Positions 48,960-60,422 of a stretch of 64,000 nucleotides of DNA are shown here, piece by piece. The notes beneath the pieces were generated by a model. The model did not search any database and had not been told where the DNA came from. It saw only the letters and a list, made by a program, of their open reading frames with translations. The stretch comes from Ascarosepion bandense (lineage: Eukaryota > Mollusca > Cephalopoda > Sepiida > Sepiidae). Every line of letters starts with the position of its first letter. Within the stretch, counting starts at the first letter, position 1. The position numbers and the translations under genes are program-made. Location of the stretch: positions 17,531,001 to 17,595,000 of the forward strand of contig JBBBDQ010000191.1 of the NCBI GenBank assembly GCA_037127315.1. The letters are read 5' to 3'.

Positions 48960-51145
48960 ATATTTACATATTTTTCTTATTGATTATTGGCAACACTTAC
49001 TGAGGACTATGTTTATATGTTCTACAGATATTATTGTTTGAATTAATAGGGAGTTATCATTATTTGCATAATTTTCTTATTGATTATTGGCAACTCTTAT
49101 TGAAGGCTATGTTTATATGTTCATGATATTATTGTCTGAGTTATGGGGAGTTATCATTATTTGCATAATTTTCTTATTGATTATTGGCAACTCTTATTGA
49201 AGGCTATGTTTATATGTTCTTCATAGATATTATTGTCTGAGTTAATGGGGAGTTATCATTATTTGCATAATTTTTTTATTGATTATTGGCAACTCTTATT
49301 GAAGGCTATGTTTATATGTTCTACAGATATTATTGTCTGAGTTAATGGGGAGTTATCATTATTTGCATATTTTCTTATTGATTATTGACAACTCTTATTG
49401 AAGGCTATGTTTATATGTTCTACAGATATTATTGATTGAATTAATAGGGAGTTATCATTATTTGCATAATTTTCTTATTGATTATTGGCAACTCTATTGA
49501 AGGCTATGTTTATATGTTCTACAGATATTATTGTTCGAGTTAATTGGGGAGTTATCATTATTTGCATATTTTCTTATTGGATTATTGACAACTCTTATTG
49601 AAGGCTATGTTTATATGTTCTATTGATTGAATTAATAGGGAGTTATCATTATTTGCATAATTTTCTTATTGATTATTGGCAACTCTTATTGAAGGCTATG
49701 TTTATATGCTCTACAGATATTATTGTTCGAGTTAATGGGGAGTTATCATTATTTGCATATTTTCTTATTGATTATTGACAACTCTTATTGAAGGCTATGT
49801 TTATATGTTCTACAGATATTATTGATTGAATTAATAGGGAGTTATCATTATTTGCATAATTTTCTTATTGATTATTGGCAACTCTTATTGAAGGCTATGT
49901 TTATGTTCTACAGATATTATTGTCTGAGTTAATGGGGAGTTATCATTATTTGTATATTTTCTTATTGATTATTGACAACTCTTATTGAAGGCTATGTTTA
50001 TATGTTCTACAGATATTGATTGAATTAATAGGGAGTTATCATTATTTGCATAATTTTCTTATTGATTATTGGCAACTCTTATTGAAGGCTATGTTTATAT
50101 GTTCTACAGATATTATTGTCTGAGTTAATGGGGAGTTATCATTATTTGCATATTTTCTATTGATTATTGACAACTCTTATTGAAGGCTATGTTTATATGT
50201 TCTACAGATATTATTGATTGAATTAATAGGAGTTACTGGCTATTTGCATAATTTTCTTATTGATTATTGGCAACTCTTATTGAAGGCTATGTTTATATGT
50301 TCTACAGATAATATTGTCTGAGTTAATGGGGAGTTATCACATTTTGCATATTTTCTTATTGATTATTGACAACTCTATTGAAGGCTATGTTTATATGTCT
50401 TTAATAGATATTATTGATTGAATTACTAGGGAGTTATCATTATTTGCATAATTTTCTTATTGATTATTGGGTAACTCTATTGGAAGGCTATGTTTATATG
50501 TTCTACAGATATTATTGTCTTGAGTTAATGGGGGAGTTATCATTATTTGCATAATTTTCTCATTGATTATTGGCAACTTTATTGAAGGCTATGTTTATAT
50601 GTTCTACAGATATTATTGTCTGAGTTAATGGGGAGTTATCATTATTTGCATAATTTTCTTATTGATTATTGGCAACTCTTATTGAAGGCTATGTTTATAT
50701 GTTCTACAGATATTATTGTCTGAGTTGTGTATCGGGAGTTATCATTATTTGCATAATTTTCTTATTGATTATTGACAACTCTTTATTGAAGGCTATGTTT
50801 ATAATGTTCTACAGATATTATTGATTGAATTAATAGGGAGTTATCATTATTTGCATAATTTTCTTATTGATTATTGGCAACTCTTATTGAAGGCTATGTT
50901 TATATGTTCTACAGATATTATTGTCTGAATTAATGGGGAGTTTTCATTATTTGCATAATTTTCTCATTGATTATTGGCAACCCTTATTGAATGCTATATT
51001 TATATATTCTACAGATATTATTGTCTGAATTTATGGGGTGTTATCATTATTTGCATATTTTCTTATTGATTATTGGCAACACTTATTGAAGGCTATGTTT
51101 ATATGTTCTACAGATATTATTCTCTGAATTAATGGGGTGTTATGA
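48960..51145. repeat. Satellite array of about 103-bp units with octamer motifs
   Basis: About 21 units. Each contains gggagttatcattatttgca, a run around ttcttattgattattg, and aaggctatgtttatatgttc. Two variants alternate in the middle of the array. Nearly every unit (about 19) keeps ATTTGCAT, the POU-factor octamer. It lies in the intron between the Ret exons at 51776 and 47871. Confidence 0.92.
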
Positions 51146-51149
51146 TTAT

Positions 51150-51540
51150 TGACATTAATGGCTGGCCACGAGTATTCGAGGATGCCGGTCTACCAGGGCG
51201 TCTAGCTAATTCCCATTGCAGACGCCAGCTCAGGCATACTTGTGTTTATTCACCACCCACAGAGCCCACCTGTGATTTATACTGCAACTATGCTGAGACG
51301 AACCTTAATCACATTTTTTAGGAGTGAGCGCGTTATCTAGCGTGAACAACAGTATGAACAAGGCCAGGACGTTCAAACCCTCGGTCATGATGACTTGTGA
51401 CTTCGAGCTAGCACGACCACCGTCGACTTCTCAAAGTGAGCCGTCTACCCAAATTTCACTCAAAAGGCTTGTGTCAACCCGTGGTATGGTTTTCAGGCAC
51501 TTACCAAAGGTGCTGCGCGCTGGGATTGCCTAATATCCAG
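51150..51540 (+). other. GC-richer probable TE remnant
   Basis: Follows the satellite array abruptly. It reads CDLYCNYAETNLNHIF, like the zinc-knuckle end of a LINE RT, then stops. No family assignment. Confidence 0.35.
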
Positions 51541-51775
51541 ACCGATAAGATCAAGAACATCATCTTCTTGACAAATTGAACATGGTCAAAAAGCGAACGT
51601 TCTAACTACTATCTTTGTTGTTATTATCACTAAGTTTAGGTCATCGTCTTTTCCAGCATTCTTCAGGGAACTTTGAATTTAAACTTTTATTTAATCTATA
51701 AGTGAAGATTTTTGTCGGTATAAACCAATCAAATATTCCAGAGATTTAAGAAACAAAACATTTTTTGAAACTGAC

Positions 51776-52068
51776 GAGATCGGCGTAATCTTCTGCACTG
51801 ACTGTGAGGATACTTACTTTGTCTTGCGGGAAGTGGGTTCGCAACGTGGTTCTGTAGGCACGGTGCTTGTGGTTCGGGTTTGAAACTGGTACAACTTTTA
51901 AAGTAACTTTTCTCTCGATATACGAAGCATTCCTGTCATCAGTCGTACATCTAATCCAAAATACTAATTTTTCCATGATTTGATGACTAAGAAAGGTCTT
52001 GAGAAACAATTCGGACGTTGTATTGTCGATGGAAATAAACCTGTTGATGTCGTTTGCAATTTTTTTCT
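51776..52068 (-). CDS. Ret: Ret exon: cadherin-like domain 2 into domain 3
   Basis: The exon starts after a pyrimidine-rich acceptor (tttcgttttgctttcag) in phase 1. It encodes a beta-rich segment with an isolated cysteine in WIRCTTDD, followed by VTLKVVPV, which aligns with the end of RET domain 2 (a segment with VCTV and then VPFPVTV). It ends with TVSAEDYADL, resembling the first strand pair of domain 3 (RVFDADVV in human). Human RET exon 4 also starts in phase 1 and ends in phase 0, as I recall. Two donors fit: gtcagt after 51776, which keeps the cadherin-like VSAEDYAD, and a stronger gtaagt after 51818, which matches the human exon end. I chose the longer form. Sites such as RNASY suggest N-glycosylation. 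The acidic calcium cluster expected after domain 2 is absent. Confidence 0.82.
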
Positions 52069-52289
52069 CTGAAAGCAAAACGAAACATAAAGTTAACAAT
52101 TACATTAAAAAAACATTTTAGAACACCGACATTAAGATTTTTTTTTCAGATTGCGAAAGGAATTCGCTAAATGACTTTATATGCCAGATAATTGTTTTAG
52201 AAAAATGAATATGAATTTTTAAGTAATTAATATTTTACTAACAAAAGGCTTTAACAAAAATTTAAACAAATCAATATGATGAAAATTTT

Positions 52290-52590
52290 AATTAATATTT
52301 CATTAACAAATTAAACTTAACGACACTTTTACTTTATAAATATCGTAAAATATCAAGTAATCGATAATTGATAAATCAAAATTTCAACTAATCAATATTT
52401 GAAAATTTTGGATAGTAAATATTGGATTAACAAAATATTTTAGCGAGAATTTTGACCAATCAGTATCTAAAAATTTAGCTAGTAAATATTTGATTAACAA
52501 AATATTTTACTGAAAATTTTGACTAATCAATATGTGGAAATGGCTAATTTGGCTAATATTTAATCAGCAAAATATTCTGGCTAATTTTGC
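52290..52590. repeat. AT-rich degenerate tandem repeat
   Basis: Several units with tttgattaacaaaatatttt and ttttgactaatcaatat, in the intron region upstream of the Ret exon at 52068. Confidence 0.6.
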
Positions 52591-53119
52591 TATCATGTCT
52601 TTTCTTCTGGAAATGATATGAATAAACATTGAAATACAAAGAAAATCAATAAAAAATTCGTTCTTCATAAACCGCATTGAAGTATAGATCATTGCACGAT
52701 GCTAATGATTTAATCCTGCTATTTAATCAGTTCAAGTCTCACCAAGTACCTCAACAGTATAAGATTTTGCCTAGACAAATCTAAACTAAGTAAATAAATA
52801 TAAATTATTAATTATTTTTAAAAAAAATAACGAAGATTTTTCTTTATTTTAATGAGCCTACTTAAAGGGTCATACATCGATCACTCGCCTGTAACAATTC
52901 GTACAGTTATCACTGGATTTAACAAATATTTACATTTATTCAAGATATATCCCAGATATTAAATCTTAGTCTATATTGCAAGTTATTTTGTAGATATATG
53001 ATCTTAAACTTAACATTGCGTTCTATACACCTAAAATGATTGCTCGATGCAGAAAGCTCTTAATTGAATTTTAAATAAAAGTAATGTGCACTCTTGCTGC
53101 TGGTGGACGTGTCTGGACG

Positions 53120-53335
53120 AGGAACAACAATAAGGGAGATATCATAGTCTTGATGATTTGCCTGTTTACTCCAGTGAGTCCAATGGACATATATATATGA
53201 GTTCAACCAGCTGTAAATGGGTGTAATGATGCCAACATATAGAACAGGTTAGTGCAATTGATATCAACGCTGAAAATGGAACTAGTAAACCGAGTTCAAA
53301 TTCCGGGCTAGTATGTTGTGTTTATTTTTGAACAA
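53120..53335 (+). repeat. Unclassified repeat, partner near 59945-60065
   Basis: gcctgtttactccagtgagt, then gtaatgatgccaacata matches the other copy (gcctgtttgctcaagagaac, then gcaatgatgccagtata). gagttcaaattcc near 53288 looks like a B box, so it may be SINE-derived. Confidence 0.45.
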
Positions 53336-53565
53336 ATGCTTCTACGAAATTTACGAATTTGTCTCTTCACTCGTAGTATAGATGCAATAGTAAGGTAACT
53401 GAGCTTTCTAAATTTGGGTGGTAATCTAAAAAATAGAAAACTCTGAATTCAAAACCTAAGAGAAGCCCACAGAAAATTACTCCACTATCATTCACAAGAT
53501 TACAGAGTAATTCAGAACTAGTGAAGAAAATCAGTGGTGGACCATGAGCACATGTGTTCTGAAGG

Positions 53566-53868
53566 TCAGTCAGTCAGTTAAGTGTCAAACGTGATACATG
53601 TTTTGGCAATAATTTCTTGAAAGAAGCTTGACTGACTAGGCAGAAGATTTCTGCAGTAGGTTGCCATTACTTTCAATGATAGACTGGTTGCTAATCAAGT
53701 CTATAGAACTCAATCTGTCCTGTTATTTGAACCATAACTGGAGAGAAGAGACGGGTTAATACTTTTCACAAAGATATTTGCGCGTGAATGAATGCAATGA
53801 ATTTAACTGGAATTCGAACTCGGCTCTCCGATTCCTCGTCCCGAGCTGATATCCACTGCACCACAACA
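53566..53868 (-). mobile_element. tRNA-derived SINE, main family
   Basis: Reverse-strand copy from cagtcagttaagtg to ccactgcaccacaac. Confidence 0.85.
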
Positions 53869-54189
53869 AGATCAGGTTTAACACAGGGAAACCGGCCGCA
53901 TATTCCCAGGCCAAGGTAAAAGATTACCCAGCCTCTGCAGCTAAAAATACCCACCTCTTTAGTTCAATGGGGATGCAGCCTCGGGTAGATGTTCTCAGGG
54001 ATGCAGGCACCTCGCAGTATTTACTTTCCTCAGATGCGTTTCTCTCCGCGGACATTGGCCCCCTGTTATTTTTGTCCCCACTTCTTTTAGTTTAATTCTG
54101 TCACCCTGCGCTCTTAGGTGGCCAGAGATTCATTTTTCTTTGGTGGATGCGGGGCACTCTTCTTTTTCGGTGTGTTATTTTCGTATTTT

Positions 54190-54845
54190 TTTTAATAATC
54201 GTGTCGCCCCAAGCAAGGCATTTTACTGCCACTGTTGAGCAAGGGGTTGCATAGGAGGTAAGCTATGAGAAAAAGTGATAGGTTACAGGGGGTGTCAGGA
54301 AGAGGGTAGAAGAAGGATGCGAATAGTAATGAGAATGGAGTGGACAAAGAAAGGAGCAAGAGAGAGAGAGAGCGAGAGAAAGGATGCAAGTTAGTGAGTT
54401 GGGAGATCACTATTGACGTTGCATTTGATTTCTTGAAAAGTGTAGCTGTCGGAAAAGTAAGTAAACGGAAGCAAATTCCACAGGCGAGAAGTGCGAGAGA
54501 AGAAGCTGATGGAGTAGAATTTACGTTTACAATTTATTTGTTTCACAGTAAAAGGGTGGGACCTATTTACTAATCTTGTTGCTCGACCAAATTCATGTAT
54601 AGGGTTACCAGTGAGCTAAGTTCATCTGGGCAGAAGCTATGAAAGTATTTGTAGAAGAGAGACAGGTAAGCCACATTGCGCCGATGAGAAAGCGACTGTA
54701 TGCGAGCTGCCAAGTCGGGATCGATCAAATTACAGATTCTCCGTTGGATTTTGTCAAGAACCCCTAGGTGGATAGCAAGAGCACCCGACCAGATATGGCA
54801 GCAGTATTTGTTAATTTTCGCTCCCAAAGACAACTTGTACATATG
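54190..54845 (-). pseudogene. Jockey/CR1-like LINE 3' fragment, minus
   Basis: Encodes NLIDPDLAARIQSLSHRRNV and FYKYFHSFCPDELSS, then runs to the family 3' end at 54190 (inverted). Confidence 0.8.
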
Positions 54846-55258
54846 GGACTAGTTAGATTTTCAAAAAGTCTTTGCGGTATTATAGTGTTTTTAAAAAGAA
54901 TGGTAAATAAGAATGTGATGTAAGGAGTGTTGTATAGATTGCTTGGGTCAGCGATTGTGGCTACCTAAGTTATCTTAAGACAGATGAAGACCAACCCTCT
55001 TCCATGCACGTTTTTTGTCTTTGCGCCACATTTATTTTGTTTTATTTTTACAGAAATAAATACTACAAAATCAACTCGCATTCTGCCTAAAGACAAATGC
55101 AACCCATAGGAGGGTCAGTTCAATAATAAGGAGAGGAAGGAGAGGAATATATGTATCCCTAGTTGAAATTCGAACTCGTTTTAACAAGTTTGCTTTCTGC
55201 ACCAGTCATCAGATATTTGCGCTATAACATATGCCCTATATTCGAACTTGTATTCTTA

Positions 55259-55340
55259 TACAGGGTGTCCATAAAGTCCGTGTGCACTTTTAAAAAATTA
55301 TACCTTTAAAGTGCACACGGAGTTTATGGACACCCTGTAT
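55259..55340. mobile_element. Mariner-like miniature foldback element
   Basis: Arms of about 32 bases beginning tacagggtgtccataaag, with one internal mismatch, are separated by about 16 bases and flanked by TA on each side. The termini resemble those of mariner-type elements. Confidence 0.75.
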
Positions 55341-55375
55341 ATAAAAACTGCTTGTAATTTACACATAACTTCTTC

Positions 55376-56030
55376 TATATACCGTGTACCCTAAGGACGT
55401 AGGCGATCATGATTCTCATGGTTCTCCGCATCTCTTTATCCCATGTTGCTCTTAATATCCCGTCTCTGGGATGTGCGTTGTGGTGCAATGGATATCGACT
55501 CGGAACGACAAATTGAGGAGCCGAGTTCAAATTCCAGTTGAATTCATTGTATTCACTTACGCACAAATACCCTTGGGAATGATATTAATCCGTCTCTTCC
55601 CTCCAGTTATGGGTTAAATAATAGGACAGACTGGGTTCTATAGTCTTGGTTGCAACCAGTATACAGCAGAAAGCAATGGCAACCTACTGCAGGATAATCT
55701 TCTGCTCAGTCAGTCATGTCTCTGTCAAGACATGATCGCCCAAAGCGTGTATCACCCATAGCACTTAACTGACTGACTGACTTGGTATTTCACTCAAGCC
55801 CTGCTCAAGTCCATGGTTCTCTGCATCTCCCTATCCCTTGTCGCTCTTAATATCCCGTCTTTGTTATTCCGCTCAAACCCAACTCCATTCATCTGCTCAA
55901 ACCCATCAAGCATGTTATGCGCTGAATTTCCTTGTACCTCTTACCCTTTATCTGTCCCGTGAGCATCAGGTTCTCCAAGCCTTCCTTCCACATTAGCATA
56001 ATTAAAACCAGAAACTCCTTGTAATTAATT
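55376..56030 (-). pseudogene. RTE-like LINE fragments flanking a SINE
   Basis: Two pieces (55376-55465 and 55785-56030) carry the C-terminal region of the RTE-like family (ggacgtaggcgatcatg, inverted). A SINE lies between them, and a segment of about 45 bases occurs on both sides of it. Confidence 0.7.
55470..55781 (+). mobile_element. tRNA-derived SINE, main family, inside RTE-like LINE
   Basis: Full length. The RTE-like LINE sequence before it (ctcttaatatcccgtct) recurs after it at about 55840, so the SINE sits between two partly duplicated LINE pieces. Confidence 0.88.
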
Positions 56031-56284
56031 AACAGGGACATTCAGAAATCTTCTTGACTGATTATGAAGACTTGACATGCTACTTGCTAAACATGAAAAA
56101 AAAAAAACAGTTCGTGTGATTTTAAACACCTCAACGTAATAACAGAGTATAAACGTACCATTTTTACAGACATGCTTTATTACTTTCGATAAAGTAGAAA
56201 TATTTTAGATAACCTCGTGTATAAGTAAAAGGATTTGTTACCTACACCTGAAAACTTAGAACTTAGAAAAATTAGAACATTTTT

Positions 56285-56680
56285 ATAATCATTTCACCTC
56301 AAACAAGACAAGACCGCCAATGGTGTGCAGGGGGTTACAGTGAGACAAAAAACAAGATACAGGGGATGTCAAAAAAGAATAAGAGAGAAAGAGAAAGAAG
56401 ATGGAAACTGACATTGTATTTAAACTTTTAGAGATTATAGCTATCAGAAAAGCAAGAAAACCGAAGAATGTTCATAAACAGGAAGTGAGAGAAAAGAACC
56501 CATTAGACTAGAAGAGTAGTTACATTTAACTATTTCGACGCTAAAACATAGGAGAGGAGTTGATGCCAATCTAGTAGCACGCGTAAATACATATGGTCAG
56601 GGCACCGGGGAGAGAAGCTCGGCAGAGAAAAGCAGTTCGATGGAATGTTTGATCACACTGTCAATCAATCAGTTATTTGT
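56285..56680 (-). pseudogene. Jockey/CR1-like LINE 3' end, minus
   Basis: The inverted 3' end (ataatcatttcacctcaaac) is followed by diverged 3' sequence; no coding frame is left. Confidence 0.65.
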
Positions 56681-57464
56681 ATCTTTTTAGCTTTTTACAT
56701 ATTTAGCAATCTATATTCATTTTTTTTTTTATATTCTAAGTTCAATTTAAGCCATTTACATAGGCGCTGGTACAGTGTAAACGACTTTTAAATCAATGAG
56801 TTTTTTATGTAGTTCCGATATGATTGAGATTGATCTGTCGTCATTAAATTTTGGAATCTATCAATGCCTATATTCTCCCAAGACATTTACCGTCTCATCA
56901 GATTAGATTCGCTTCAGTGATTTTAGGTAATTTTTAAATGCTAGTCAAGTTGAAATATGAACTATTGGGAAGCGTACTTATTGTAGTCTCGTTTTACAGG
57001 ACAACTATCTTGTTTAATGAGATATATTCTCACTGGGTGTATTAATGATATATTCTACCTACTGTGGCCTTGTGTTATATTAAATCCTAAGTTTCTGGTC
57101 TAAAATACCTAGTGTTTTGTGAATTTGGTAATGAATTGATGAACTCCATATTTTCTAATTATTTCATTGGGCATTCCAGAGTAGTTGATGCAGATCAAAG
57201 TGTTAAATAAGAAATGAATTTATTAATCCTTATTAAAAATCTATAATAAAGTAAATATTCATCAAAGTTATAAGTTCAAGACTCCCTGCTAACACATATA
57301 CATCTTGAAAGACAAATGAGGATTTAGTAAAATAAGGAGGTCTTCAATTTTGCATGTGTCTCCCAAAGCCTGTGGGTGTTCTGCAAACATTCAAAACTTA
57401 TTAAAAATCTATGACAAAGTAAAACTTAATCAAAGTTATAAGCTCAAGACTCCCTGCTATATAC

Positions 57465-58112
57465 CAAACGACGTGACGTGGCTTCTCCCTGTCTTTTCTA
57501 CAAGTATTTTCATAGCAACTGCTCTGACGACCTTTTTTTTTCTGGTGCCTCTACTATATGAATTTAGGCGTGCTACTAGATTGGTCCCAGGCCTCACCAT
57601 TTTACCGTTGAAATAGTTCAGTGTAACTGCCTCTTCAAATCAATCAATTTCTTTTCTCGTATTTCCTCACTATGAAACTCCCTCTCGTTTACTTGCTACC
57701 CTGATAACTCGGTCACTTAAGTGCCATACGTGATACATGTTTAAGCGATCATGTTTCAAAAGAGACATGACTGACTGTGTAGAAGCTGCCATTAATTCCT
57801 GTGGTAGACTGGTTACAAACTAAGACTATAGAACCTAATCTGTCCTGCTATTTAACCCATAGCAAGAGGGAGAAGAGATGGATTTGTACTTATCCAAAAG
57901 TTTTTGTTCGTAAGTGAATTCAACTATAATTCGAACTCGATATTTACAATTTCCAGAAACTAAAATGCAACGCCATTCAACACTATCTACCTTCTTGAAT
58001 CCCGTTAATCTTTTATCCGTTTATCAATACCTCTATACCAAGTCTCTTCACTCTCTGTAACATCCTGCGTACTAAATGCATTCCCGTCTTGCTTCGAGTG
58101 AAAAGATAAAAA
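57465..58112 (+). pseudogene. Jockey/CR1-like LINE 3' fragment, split by a SINE
   Basis: gacgtgacgtggcttctccc starts the recognisable part; it continues to the 3' end cgtcttgcttcgagtgaaaa at about 58090. A minus-strand SINE (57712-57975) interrupts it. Confidence 0.7.
57712..57975 (-). mobile_element. tRNA-derived SINE, main family, diverged
   Basis: Reverse-strand copy inserted in a plus-strand jockey-like LINE fragment (57465-58112). Confidence 0.75.
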
Positions 58113-58137
58113 AAATACTCTGAAATATTCGTATTTT

Positions 58138-58318
58138 AACTTCCGGCGCGAATGCCAAACAGTAAAGAAAGCCGTTTCAAAATTTCTGCCGGAGTGAATT
58201 GCGTCATAACGCTCTTTTTCTCACAGACAGTATCCAGCCGTCCTTTCTATATTGTGCAGTCGAAAAAATTAAAAACAAACGATGCGCATGCGCGAAATGA
58301 AAAATATACTATGGCGAC
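58138..58318. promoter_or_regulatory. Possible promoter: ETS and NRF1 motifs
   Basis: Within a locally CpG-richer stretch lie aacttccggcgcg (ETS/GABP-type core, 58138-58150), ttgcgtcat (ATF/CEBP-like), a perfect NRF1 palindrome TGCGCATGCGC (58283-58293) and ctatggcgac (YY1-like, about 58309). Such combinations are typical of broadly expressed animal promoters. Direction and target gene are unknown. Single motifs occur by chance, so the call rests on their clustering. Confidence 0.35.
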
Positions 58319-58339
58319 TATTTATCCATCGCTAAATAT

Positions 58340-58408
<69 letters not shown>
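58340..58408. repeat. (AT)n microsatellite
   Basis: Separates the two candidate promoter motif clusters. Confidence 0.95.
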
Positions 58409-58410
<2 letters not shown>

Positions 58411-58786
58411 TTGAATGATTTTACAATATAAATAATTTAATATAATTTTACTATAGATTTTTTGCAAATGATGCTACGTGATTATAACTCTTTCAATGCT
58501 AATAGCGACGAAATGATTTTCAGTAATAAGAAATTAAAGAAAGCCATATTGACAAAATTGTCTTCTTATAAGCATATTTAGACAATCAGCTATCCTTGAC
58601 TATCATCTCCTGACTATCACAAGTCATGTGAACCAAACAGAAAAATACTTATCTGAAACATATTACTTGATTATTGTAATTTTTCACAGTCTGTTTTTTA
58701 GTGTTGAGTTTGTAAAATCTAAATGAATTTCTAAGAAGAAAAACTAATAAATAATGTCAATGTATAAATTTCTTTGAATCTTAGAA

Positions 58787-58865
58787 CCAATCAGTAACGC
58801 CGTATGTAAACAATGATTGACCAATCAAAAACAATCTTGTATTAGTAGCAGAAAAATATGGCGGT
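58787..58865 (+). promoter_or_regulatory. Possible promoter: two CCAAT boxes and a YY1-like site
   Basis: Two NF-Y type CCAAT boxes (aaccaatcag at 58785-58794 and gaccaatca at 58819-58827, the second within a palindrome) are followed about 30 bases later by aaaatatggcggt (58853-58865), a YY1-type element usually found at or just after transcription starts and in the same direction. This points to a plus-strand start near 58.85 kb. Confidence 0.4.
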
Positions 58866-59182
58866 ATTCACGGATTAAAAGTGTCGTCTGCCAGATCTTC
58901 TAAGATGATGTTTAATGTGTATTTTCCTACTAAAAGATATCTACTATGGCACTATTTAACAATAGAACGTTATTACATTTTTTTTTATTTAAGTAAATTG
59001 GAAGCAGTTTGAAGATGAAGAAATTTCTAGAATTTTAATCGAAGCAAACGAACTCTTCAATTTGTGTGAAATGGTAATCTCTGTAAAGTCGTTATTTCAT
59101 CAGATCTGATTGTCAACTGCCCCGATAAATTAACCAAAGAAGATGGAAACCAAAACAGCATGAAAATTGCATCTGTTAGTGG
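58866..59182 (+). other. Candidate first exon of an unknown plus-strand gene
   Basis: This stretch runs from the YY1-like element to a strong splice donor (gttagtg|gtaagt at 59182). Just before the donor an open frame encodes a segment ending KIASVSG, with an in-frame ATG in a fair context 22 bases before the donor. A second open segment upstream (FEDEEISRILIEANELFNL) begins after a clear acceptor-like pyrimidine tract but is in a different frame, and the gap between them is too short for an intron. I do not recognise a product; it may be a 5' untranslated exon. Confidence 0.25.
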
Positions 59183-59210
59183 TAAGTAAATACATATATA
59201 GTTTCGTTTA

Positions 59211-59214
<4 letters not shown>

Positions 59215-59255
<41 letters not shown>
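59215..59255. repeat. (AT)n microsatellite
   Basis: Lies 30 bases after the candidate donor at 59182. Confidence 0.95.
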
Positions 59256-59256
<1 letters not shown>

Positions 59257-59944
59257 TAAGCCGTAGGTACAAAACATGTGTACAAAAGTAATCGTTCATT
59301 CAAAACAACTAAGCTACCGTTATACATGGTGTCATGAACGCCGTACTATAATCGAAATACTTTGTAAAATTTATATTTATTTACCAAATAAAATAATGTT
59401 TTTGTATGTGAAAATATATTATTAGGAAATTTTATTGTTCTAATTAAGGAAGATGATGCCATGCAATTTTCCTCTGGTTGCTATTTCACAAATGCATATT
59501 TTCTTCCATTTGCATTAACTGTGTTACATATTTGGGATACTCTGTATATCAAAAACGTAGATGAAAATCTGGAGGTTTTCTGATTTCATTTAAATTTCAT
59601 AATATTTATCTATTATTGAGTTAATTTTATTTCGTAAATGTTATTTTATGAGAAGATTTACTGAAAATTAATTAAAAGTTTTCAGATTATTTGCCAGTTT
59701 ATTTAAATTTAGACATACTCCTAAGATAAAATAATGCATCTACTCTTAAATAAAACTAAACTAACAAAATTGTTCAATGTTAAATATTTTTATCTGATAT
59801 TCAACGAACATGAAATTTAGTTGAAATTTTGTTAGTTTTATACTATTTATTGTTCAGATTAATAACATATCTCTACGAAAGAACTTTCCACATTAAACAA
59901 CATAAAACATAAATTGGTGATGCTGGGCATTCCTGAAAGATGTA

Positions 59945-60065
59945 CAACAACAGATGGTGTGTAATTGTTTAGAGGATCTGCCTGTTTGCTCAAGAGAACA
60001 GAAGAGATATATTAATGTGCACAACGAGCTGCAAGTGGATGCAATGATGCCAGTATATGTAATCA
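59945..60065 (+). repeat. Unclassified repeat, partner of 53120-53260
   Basis: Diverged second copy; the open frame across it (59954-60220) is not supported as a gene. Confidence 0.4.
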
Positions 60066-60255
60066 ACAAACGTGTATACATCCTTAAAATTTACAGATGT
60101 GGGAAAATAACATTGTTTATTATGTATAGTTCGCTCTCAGTTTCTATCCTTGATAGACCTCAAAATAATTTAAACAGTTATGATGGGAAATACTTATTAT
60201 TTACGAATGCAGAGACGTAAGACTGTCTCTGCTCTATCAATATTTCGATGGTAAG

Positions 60256-60373
60256 CATGGCCGTATCTGACTACCGAGCACATCGGGCACGGGTCCGGGC
60301 CGATCCGTGCAATCATAATGAAAATCCGGGCAATGAAAAATGTCTTCGTCAGAAATCAAACTAAACAATTCAC

Positions 60374-60422
<49 letters not shown>

